Assembly: GCA_900753685.1 (NCBI GenBank)
Contig: CAAEAB010000131.1
Span: forward strand, 1-12,197
Origin: Lachnospiraceae bacterium
Lineage (GTDB): Bacteria > Bacillota > Clostridia > Lachnospirales > Lachnospiraceae
Reading direction: 5' to 3'
DNA length: 12,197 bases
The translations under genes were made by a program, and so were the position numbers. The notes under the pieces were generated by a model. That model ran no database searches. It saw only the letters and a program-made list of their open reading frames with translations, and was not told where the DNA came from. Positions 6,773-12,197 of this stretch are shown here, piece by piece (within the stretch, counting starts at the first letter, position 1; each line of letters begins with the position of its first letter).

Positions 6773-7226
6773 TACAAGCTAATTCATCCCATGACACATT
6801 AGTGCCTTCCATCTCTAACTCTCTGATTTTCACAGCATCCGCCGGCCTGGAGGTCCCTGCCACTCTGACATATGTTCCGTGAGTTTTACCTGCACTTTTT
6901 ATATAATAAGGTCGATTTGCTCCTGGATAAATCTCCACGATGACGACACATTTTCCACTAATTGTTTGAAATGTAATATCCGGTATAATCTGGGGTTCAC
7001 AACCATCTGATACGGCATTTGCTATCTGATCCATAATTTCAAATACAGCTTTTTCATCAACTCCGACAATCTGTTTTTCTTTATCATCAATTCCAATAAT
7101 AATTTCCCCACCACTGGTATTTGCAAACGCAACAACAGATTTCAAATATTTATCGCTTTTTTCAGGCAGTACAACTTTATATTCAATATTTTTTGATTCG
7201 CCTCTTAAAATATCTTCGATAATCAT
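6723..7226 (-). pseudogene. N-terminal AlbA_2 domain fragment of the same broken regulator gene
   Basis: This 167-residue frame starts at the ATG at 7226, preceded by GGGGGGAG. The frame is open up to 7286, but nothing supports a start there. It carries a typical AlbA_2 (Schlafen-related) domain at about 1-125: ESKNIEYK (10-17), FANTSGGEIIIGI (34-46) and THGTYVRVAGTSRPA. The family-like sequence ends at DELACIGYK. The last 12 residues (GTAIKLESIKKI) are out-of-frame readings of what encodes VTKEQLLNWKVLKK in the next frame. The protein therefore loses its ATPase-like and winged-helix parts. From memory of relatives, some 25-30 residues are missing at the junction. It might still make a free AlbA_2 domain, but I treat it as part of a disrupted gene. 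Neighbours on both sides are insulated by terminators, so it is its own unit. Confidence 0.8.
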
Positions 7227-7251
7227 AATCTCCCCCCTGACTATATTGGAT

Positions 7252-7260
7252 AGTATACCA
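7252..7260 (-). promoter_or_regulatory. Possible extended -10 promoter of the AlbA_2 gene
   Basis: On the minus strand TGGTATACT (TGn plus a TATAAT-like hexamer) lies about 26 nt before the ATG at 7226. No good -35 is seen, which extended -10 promoters can do without. Confidence 0.4.
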
Positions 7261-7286
7261 TCTCCAGCAAATAAATCCCATACCAA

Positions 7287-7334
7287 ATATAAAAAGAAAT
7301 GATGGCTGCGTTTTTTGTATCCATCATTTCTTTT
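7287..7334 (-). terminator. Terminator of the nrdD-nrdG-dut operon
   Basis: A perfect 14-bp inverted repeat (7292-7305 with 7321-7334) with a 15-nt loop lies about 20 nt after the dut stop. On the minus strand the stem ends TTTCTTTT and continues into a T-rich tail (TATATTT). The stem is AT-rich but perfect. Confidence 0.75.
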
Positions 7335-7354
7335 CGCTCAATTATTCACTTTTT

Positions 7355-7798
7355 CTATTTTGCACCGGTGGAGCCGAAGCCGCCTTCACCGCGCTCGGTT
7401 TCATCTAATTCATCGGTAAGAAGGTATTCGGCCGTCAAAAACGGCGTGATCACCATCTGGGCAATACGCTCGCCCTGTTCCACAGTCACAGCCACGCGGG
7501 AATGGTTGTGCAGCGGCACCATGATTTCACCGCGGTAATCCGCATCAATAACACCAACCTTGTTGGCCGGCGCCAACCCTTTCTTTGTTGCCAGACCGCT
7601 TCGGGCATAAATGAGCCCCGCATACCCTTCCGGGATAGCCATCGCTAATCCAGTTCTTACAAGAACTGTTTCCCCGGGAAGAATGGTAACCGGCTCCGCC
7701 ATGCAGGCATATAAATCTGAACCGGCGCTGTATTTACTTCCATAGGTCGGAAGCATAGCGCTGTCATTTAACTTTTTTACTTTTACTTGCTGTTTCAT
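7355..7798 (-). CDS. dut: dUTP diphosphatase (dUTPase)
   Basis: This 147-residue protein hydrolyses dUTP to dUMP and pyrophosphate, keeping uracil out of DNA and feeding dTMP synthesis. The conserved motifs of the trimeric dUTPase family are present in order: AGSDLYA near 25-31, an ARSGLA motif near 65-70, GVIDADYRGEI near 82-92, and the C-terminal arm with RGEGGFGSTG near 135-144. The length is normal. The start at 7798 has GGAGAT a few nt upstream. It follows nrdG by 24 nt and ends in a clear terminator, so it is the last gene of the nrdD-nrdG-dut operon. Coupling dUTPase to ribonucleotide reduction makes sense because both set the dNTP pool. Confidence 0.96.
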   Translation of the reverse strand: MKQQVKVKKLNDSAMLPTYGSKYSAGSDLYACMAEPVTILPGETVLVRTGLAMAIPEGYAGLIYARSGLATKKGLAPANKVGVIDADYRGEIMVPLHNHSRVAVTVEQGERIAQMVITPFLTAEYLLTDELDETERGEGGFGSTGAK

Positions 7799-7822
7799 AC
7801 ATTAATCTCCAGTAGTTTTTAT

Positions 7823-8350
7823 CTATTCATAGCCCTCAACAATCACAACCCGTTCCTCTTTCATGGAAGCCGGAACATCTATTGTCCGCTGATTCGCCGA
7901 GCCTTTAAACCGTTTAGTTAAATCCTTTTTTTCTTCAATGAATTCACCGTCGACAAGAACATCAATATAAGAAAGCATTTCCCTCGTTTCCGGCCATTCC
8001 TTCATCATACTGCCTACAATGTCCCGGTCAAAGAGGTAGCCCGAAAAACACCAAACCGTTTTCTTCGGATACCGCTCCCGGACCTTTCGAAGCAGCGGCA
8101 AAAGCCCCTGCTGATTGGCTCTTTCAAAGGGTTCGCCGCCGAGAAGCGTCAGGCCCCATATATAATCCGGTTCCAGATACTCGATAATTTTATCAATCGT
8201 TTCTTCTGTAAATGGCTTACCATAATTAAAATCCCAGGCAACTTCATTAAAACAGTTTTTGCACCGGTGGGTGCAGCCGCTGACAAAAAGTGAAATCCGC
8301 ACCCCCGGACCGTTTGATATATCATATTGTTTTATATCTGCATAATACAT
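7823..8350 (-). CDS. nrdG: Anaerobic ribonucleotide reductase activating protein NrdG
   Basis: This 175-residue radical-SAM activase uses a [4Fe-4S] cluster and S-adenosylmethionine to form the glycyl radical on NrdD. The cluster motif is SGCTHRCKNCFN, with C26, C30 and C33 in CX3CX2C spacing. LLGGEPF near 89-95 fits the SAM-binding glycine-rich motif. The N-terminal segment IKQYDISNGPGVRISLFVSG is typical of the NrdG/PflA group, and the short length points to NrdG rather than a pyruvate formate-lyase activase. The start at 8350 has GAGGCGG upstream. It lies 43 nt after nrdD in the same operon. Confidence 0.96.
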   Translation of the reverse strand: MYYADIKQYDISNGPGVRISLFVSGCTHRCKNCFNEVAWDFNYGKPFTEETIDKIIEYLEPDYIWGLTLLGGEPFERANQQGLLPLLRKVRERYPKKTVWCFSGYLFDRDIVGSMMKEWPETREMLSYIDVLVDGEFIEEKKDLTKRFKGSANQRTIDVPASMKEERVVIVEGYE

Positions 8351-8393
8351 ACTTTACCGCCTCTGATTCGGCGCCTAAAAACGCCTTCGAACT

Positions 8394-10520
8394 TTAAATA
8401 TGAAGAACGCGGGCGGCTATTTCCTTAGTTTTACCCACATTCCAGAAGTTTTCCCCCAGATAACCGCAGGTGCGCCGCGTCACATTCATCTTATCATGGT
8501 CCTTATTACCGCACTGCGGGCATTCCCATTCCAAATCATCATTGATAATAATCTCTCCGTCATAACCGCAGACATGGCAGTAGTCAGATTTTGTATTAAA
8601 CTCGGCATACTGAATATTATCATAAATGAATTTTACCAGTTCCTCCAGCGCTTCCAGGTTGTGACGCATATTTGGGATTTCCACATAAGAAATCGCGCCG
8701 CCGGCGGAAATTTTCTGGAACTGGCTTTCAAATTTAAATTTGCTGAAGGCATCAATCTTCTCACGAACATCCACATGATAGGAATTTGTATAATAGCCTT
8801 TATCGGTGACATCCTGGATCACGCCAAAGCGGTCCATGTCGATCCGTGCAAAACGATAGCACAAGGATTCTGCCGGTGTCCCGTAAAGACTGAAATGAAT
8901 TCCTGTTTCTTTTCTCCAACGGTCTGTCGCTGAACGAAGATGATTCATTACCTTTAAGGCAAACTCCTCACCTTCCGGAGTTGTATGGCTGACGCCCTTC
9001 ATTATTTTGGTCACTTCGTACAAACCGATATAACCGAGGGAAAGGGTTGAATAACCGCCGTTCAGCAATTTATCAATTCTTTCGCCTTTTCCAAGACGGG
9101 CAATCGCTCCATACTGCCAGTGAATCGGACTGACATCAGAGGTTGTTCCCTCAAGGGCCTTATGACGGCACATCAATGCTTCATAGCATAAATCCAGACG
9201 CTCATCAAAAATCTTCCAGAATTTTTCTTCATCGCCCCGGGCCACAATACCCATCTGCGGAAGGTTCAGGCTGACAACACCCTGATTAAAACGGCCCTCA
9301 AACTTATAATTACCGTTTTCATCTTTCCAAGGTGTCAGGAAGCTTCTGCAACCCATCGGACTGAAAACATTTCCCTCGTAATTCTCACGCATTTTCTTCG
9401 CGGAAATGTAATCCGGATAAAGACGTTTCGCTGAACAGCGCACCGCAAGCTTTGTAATATAATCATATTTTCCGCCCTTTAAACAGTTATGTTCATCCAG
9501 CACATAAACCAACTTCGGGAAGGCCGGCGTTACATAAACACCAACTTCATTTTTGATACCTTCCAGACGTTGACGCAGAATCTCTTCCACAATCATGGCA
9601 TTTTCTTCGATATATTCATCCTTCGGATCCAGATTCAAAAATACAGTAACAAATGGAGACTGTCCATTGGTAGTCATCAATGTATTAATCTGATACTGGA
9701 TCGTCTGAACGCCGGAACGAAGCTCATCATTGAGCCGGGTCTGTACCAGTCCCTCAATGGTTTCTGCATCCAGCTTATCACCGTACTGGCCTACAATCTG
9801 ATCTTTATATTTATTATAGCTCTTGCGCAGATACTTTCCGAGATGACGGATGTCCACCGACTGACCGCCATATTGACTGCTGGCCACCGCCGAAATAATC
9901 TGTGTCATGACGGTACAGGCTACCTGGAAGCTCTTCGGACTTTCAATCAGTTTGCCGTTCATCACCGTTCCATTATCCAGCATATCCTGAATATTAATCA
10001 AGCAGCAGTTAAAAATCGGCTGAACAAAGTAGTCCGCATCATGGAAATGAATCACGCCCTCTTCATGGGCTTTCGCGATTTTCTCCGGCAGAAGAAGACG
10101 ACGGGTCAGATCCTTGGATACCTCGCCGGCAATCAAGTCGCGCTGTGTGGAAGCCACAGTCGCATTCTTATTAGAATTTTCTTCCATGACATCCTTGTTA
10201 CTATTTTTAATCAGACTTAAAATAGAATCGTCTGTTGTATTCGCTTTTCGTACTAACTCTCTCTGATAACGATAAATAATATAAGTTTTGGCCAGATCAT
10301 ATTTCCCCTCAGCCATCAATTTCTGTTCAATAATATCCTGAATATCCTCAACCAGCATACGCTTACGATGACGCGTCTCTATATACTCTACAATGCTCTC
10401 AATGACATCATCTGTAATCTTCTCTTCCGGCGGTACTTCCGCATTCGCTTTAGAAATAGCAACAATAATCTTACTTCTGTCATAATTAACTTCGCGGCCA
10501 TCCCGCTTAATTACTATCAT
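8394..10520 (-). CDS. nrdD: Anaerobic (class III) ribonucleoside-triphosphate reductase
   Basis: This 708-residue enzyme reduces ribonucleoside triphosphates to deoxy forms without oxygen, using a glycyl radical. An ATP-cone (about 2-90, from IVIKRDGREVNYDRSKI) gives allosteric control by ATP/dATP. The catalytic glycyl-radical barrel fills most of the rest. At the C-terminus are the four zinc cysteines C648/C651 (CHVC) and C667/C670 (CPQC), and the radical site RRTCGYLG with G686. Length and motifs are complete. The start at 10520 follows AGGAGGATATAT, a very strong ribosome binding site. It is the first gene of the nrdD-nrdG-dut operon, with an extended -10 promoter about 40 nt upstream. Its presence indicates anaerobic growth. 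Confidence 0.97.
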   Translation of the reverse strand: MIVIKRDGREVNYDRSKIIVAISKANAEVPPEEKITDDVIESIVEYIETRHRKRMLVEDIQDIIEQKLMAEGKYDLAKTYIIYRYQRELVRKANTTDDSILSLIKNSNKDVMEENSNKNATVASTQRDLIAGEVSKDLTRRLLLPEKIAKAHEEGVIHFHDADYFVQPIFNCCLINIQDMLDNGTVMNGKLIESPKSFQVACTVMTQIISAVASSQYGGQSVDIRHLGKYLRKSYNKYKDQIVGQYGDKLDAETIEGLVQTRLNDELRSGVQTIQYQINTLMTTNGQSPFVTVFLNLDPKDEYIEENAMIVEEILRQRLEGIKNEVGVYVTPAFPKLVYVLDEHNCLKGGKYDYITKLAVRCSAKRLYPDYISAKKMRENYEGNVFSPMGCRSFLTPWKDENGNYKFEGRFNQGVVSLNLPQMGIVARGDEEKFWKIFDERLDLCYEALMCRHKALEGTTSDVSPIHWQYGAIARLGKGERIDKLLNGGYSTLSLGYIGLYEVTKIMKGVSHTTPEGEEFALKVMNHLRSATDRWRKETGIHFSLYGTPAESLCYRFARIDMDRFGVIQDVTDKGYYTNSYHVDVREKIDAFSKFKFESQFQKISAGGAISYVEIPNMRHNLEALEELVKFIYDNIQYAEFNTKSDYCHVCGYDGEIIINDDLEWECPQCGNKDHDKMNVTRRTCGYLGENFWNVGKTKEIAARVLHI

Positions 10521-10561
10521 ATATATCCTCCTCTTTTTTCTTTTGGTTATTGTCCTAGGCC

Positions 10562-10570
10562 ATTATATCA
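10562..10570 (-). promoter_or_regulatory. Extended -10 promoter of the nrdD operon
   Basis: On the minus strand TGATATAAT combines TGn with a perfect TATAAT, 41 nt upstream of the nrdD start codon. The -35 position has no good match. I found no convincing pair of NrdR boxes beside it. Confidence 0.55.
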
Positions 10571-10610
10571 CTGTCTATTAAAAAAAGCTACTATAAAATA
10601 CAAAATATAG

Positions 10611-10650
10611 AAAAGAAATTACGCCCAGCACAATATGTTGTACTGAGCGT
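10611..10650 (-). terminator. Terminator of the metH-like gene
   Basis: 10621-10633 and 10638-10650 form a 13-bp stem with a 4-nt loop. In the minus-strand RNA the two imperfect positions become G.U pairs, which shows which strand it serves. A T-rich tail (AATTTCTTTT) follows. It starts 7 nt after the stop of the methyltransferase gene. Confidence 0.8.
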
Positions 10651-10657
10651 TCCATAT

Positions 10658-12197
10658 TTACCCAAGTATGTTTTTTGCGATATCTACGGACTGTTTCGCG
10701 TCCTTCGCATAGAAATCTGCCCCAATCTGTTTGGCATAATCCTCCGTCAGCACCGCGCCGCCGACCCATATTTTACAATCACATCCGGCTTCATGAAGCG
10801 CCCGGATAGTTTCCTCCATACTCACCACCGTCGTCGTCATGAGAGCGCTTAATCCCACCAGCTTCGCGCCGGTCTGCTGTACGGCTTCCACAACCTTCTC
10901 TATCGGAACATCCTTGCCCAGGTCAATCATCTCATAACCGTAGTTTTCCATGACCACCTTCACAATATTCTTTCCAATATCATGAATATCACCCTTTACC
11001 GTGGCAATGATGACCTTTCCTTTTGAAACAGTTCCCGCATCCTTCTGACTGGCCATATGCTCTTTGAGAACATCAAAAGCCTCCTGGGCTGTCGTAGCCG
11101 ACTGAATAAGCTGAGGGAGAAAAAGCTTGCCGCTCTCAAAATCTACGCCGACCTTATCCAACGCCGGAATCAAAATCTCATTGACAATCTCCATGGCCGC
11201 TTTTGTTTTTAAAAGCTCTCTCGTAGCCTCCGCCGCATATTCCCGAATACCGTTTAAAACCGCATACTCCAAACTTTTCGTATCCGATGGCTTTGCCGCC
11301 GGAGACGCCGCCGGACTATGCTTTTCCGCCTCCACAATTTGACTGTATTTATCCACATAAAATTTGGAGCCTTCATCCCGGTTGTATAACACGTTAAAGC
11401 TGTCAATGGCCGCCATCATCGCCGCCACATTCGGGTTAATAATCGGCAAATCCAGTCCATGGGCCATAGCCAGCGTCAAAAATGCCACATTCACAATTTC
11501 TCTTTTCGGCAGTCCAAAGGAAATATTGGAGACGCCGAGAACTGTCTTAACACCCAGCCGTTCTTTGACAAGCTGCATCGCCTTTAAGGTTTCCACAACC
11601 TCCTTCTGCTGGGCCGAAGCTGTCAGCGTCAGACAGTCGATAAACACATCCTCCTTCGGAATACCATAGCTTTCCGCCGTGCGGACAATCCGCTCCGCCA
11701 CCGCATATCGTTCCTCCGCCAAAAGAGGAATACCTTTTTCATCCAGGGTCAGACCCACCACAGCCGCGCCATACTTTTTAACTAACGGCAGAATCTTTTC
11801 CATAACGGCCATTTCGCCGTTAACTGAATTGACAATCGGCTTCCCATTATAGATACGCAATCCGCTCTCAATAACGTCCGCATGGGACGAGTCAATCTGA
11901 AGAGGCACGTCCACAACGCCCTGAAGCTCCTTGATGACTTCCACCATCAACCCGGCCTCATCAATTTTCGGCAGACCTACATTTACATCCAAAATATGGG
12001 CTCCCGCTTCCACCTGGGAAATTCCCTGTGTCAGAATATAACCAATATTATGATTTAATAAAGCCTCTTTAAATAGCTTCTTACCCGTCGGATTTATCCG
12101 TTCGCCGATGACTCGAACCCCGTCAATTTCCACCACCTGGGTGCTGCTGCATACAGCCACACGCTGAACAAAGACTGGCCGACTGGCAGGTCTTCCC
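10658..12197 (-). CDS. metH: MetH-type cobalamin-dependent methionine synthase (partial, C-terminal part)
   Basis: The reading frame stays open to the right window edge (…SRPVFVQRVAVCSSTQ), so the GTG at 12160 is not taken as the start and the gene is cut by the window. About 513 residues are visible. Numbering from the codon at 12160, a pterin-binding (DHPS-like) domain runs from 13 to about 275 (GERINPTGKK, LDVNVGLP, QIDSS, NSVNG, LGVSNISFGLPKR). An Ala/Pro-rich linker follows (280-292), then a four-helix cap (about 296-372) and a B12-binding domain with DIHDIG (391-396), where His393 is the axial cobalt ligand, plus VGGAVLTEDYA. The protein ends after the B12 domain, without the C-terminal reactivation domain of E. 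coli MetH; this is common in Clostridia. The homocysteine-binding domain is expected beyond the edge. A separate methyltetrahydrofolate corrinoid methyltransferase is less likely, because the line-up before GERINPTG resembles the linker of MetH. Confidence 0.85.
   Translation of the reverse strand, partial: GRPASRPVFVQRVAVCSSTQVVEIDGVRVIGERINPTGKKLFKEALLNHNIGYILTQGISQVEAGAHILDVNVGLPKIDEAGLMVEVIKELQGVVDVPLQIDSSHADVIESGLRIYNGKPIVNSVNGEMAVMEKILPLVKKYGAAVVGLTLDEKGIPLLAEERYAVAERIVRTAESYGIPKEDVFIDCLTLTASAQQKEVVETLKAMQLVKERLGVKTVLGVSNISFGLPKREIVNVAFLTLAMAHGLDLPIINPNVAAMMAAIDSFNVLYNRDEGSKFYVDKYSQIVEAEKHSPAASPAAKPSDTKSLEYAVLNGIREYAAEATRELLKTKAAMEIVNEILIPALDKVGVDFESGKLFLPQLIQSATTAQEAFDVLKEHMASQKDAGTVSKGKVIIATVKGDIHDIGKNIVKVVMENYGYEMIDLGKDVPIEKVVEAVQQTGAKLVGLSALMTTTVVSMEETIRALHEAGCDCKIWVGGAVLTEDYAKQIGADFYAKDAKQSVDIAKNILG

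Noticed and set aside
9489..10220. Long plus-strand open frame of 243 codons opposite nrdD
   Set aside because: It is the antisense of a strongly conserved gene, has no ribosome binding site of note and resembles no family.
10575..10615. AT-rich imperfect palindrome (CTATA...TATAG) upstream of nrdD as an NrdR box
   Set aside because: Only the outer five bases on each side pair, and the core and the paired second box expected for NrdR are missing.
10578..10769. Minus-strand 63-codon frame at the end of the metH gene
   Set aside because: It overlaps the B12-binding domain coding region and the terminator in another frame, so it is a shadow.
12158..12160. GTG at 12160 as the start of a 500-residue methyltransferase
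   Set aside because: The frame stays open to the window edge and the preceding residues continue a plausible MetH linker; no ribosome binding site precedes the GTG.

Overview
The window looks like chromosome of a strict or near-strict anaerobe of the Clostridia, probably Lachnospiraceae-like. The grounds are an anaerobic (class III) ribonucleotide reductase operon, a corrinoid-dependent methionine synthase, strong GGAGG-type ribosome binding sites, low-to-moderate GC, and Tn916-type accessory genes. Every gene I support lies on the minus strand, so transcription runs from high to low coordinates. The species call is inference.

The right part (about 7290-12197) is housekeeping. It holds the C-terminal two thirds of a MetH-type methionine synthase, cut by the window edge and ended by a hairpin terminator at 10611-10650. 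Next comes a compact nrdD-nrdG-dut operon for dNTP supply and dUTP removal, with an extended -10 promoter at 10562-10570 and a perfect 14-bp stem terminator at 7292-7334.

The left part (1-7260) is accessory. First, counting from the right, is a broken AlbA_2/HATPase_c_4 regulator gene, split into two frames by an apparent microhomology deletion and followed by a terminator at 5875-5912. Then comes an AT-rich quorum-sensing-like pair: a LytTR response regulator and a GHKL (AgrC/HPK10-type) membrane kinase that overlap by 8 nt. After the kinase is a small promoter region with 21-bp-spaced direct repeats typical of LytTR binding. It precedes a 50-codon gene (3467-3619) whose product ends in a Thr/Ser/Cys-rich segment finishing in Cys-Cys. 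That gene is immediately followed by a full-length class II lanthipeptide synthetase (LanM). The small gene is therefore very probably the precursor peptide (lanA) of a lantibiotic.

Downstream of lanM lie a Tn916 Orf7-like sigma factor and the start of an Orf8-like helix-turn-helix gene. This suggests the lantibiotic module is carried by, or sits beside, an integrative element whose integrase would lie left of the window.

The simplest reading of the left part is an autoregulated lantibiotic locus: the kinase senses a peptide, possibly the lantibiotic itself; the LytTR regulator binds the repeats; lanA and lanM are co-transcribed; and LanM dehydrates and cyclises the peptide. No LanT exporter or leader protease, no LanFEG immunity transporter and no AgrB/AgrD-type signal maker is in the window. 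The precursor also lacks the usual double-glycine leader end.
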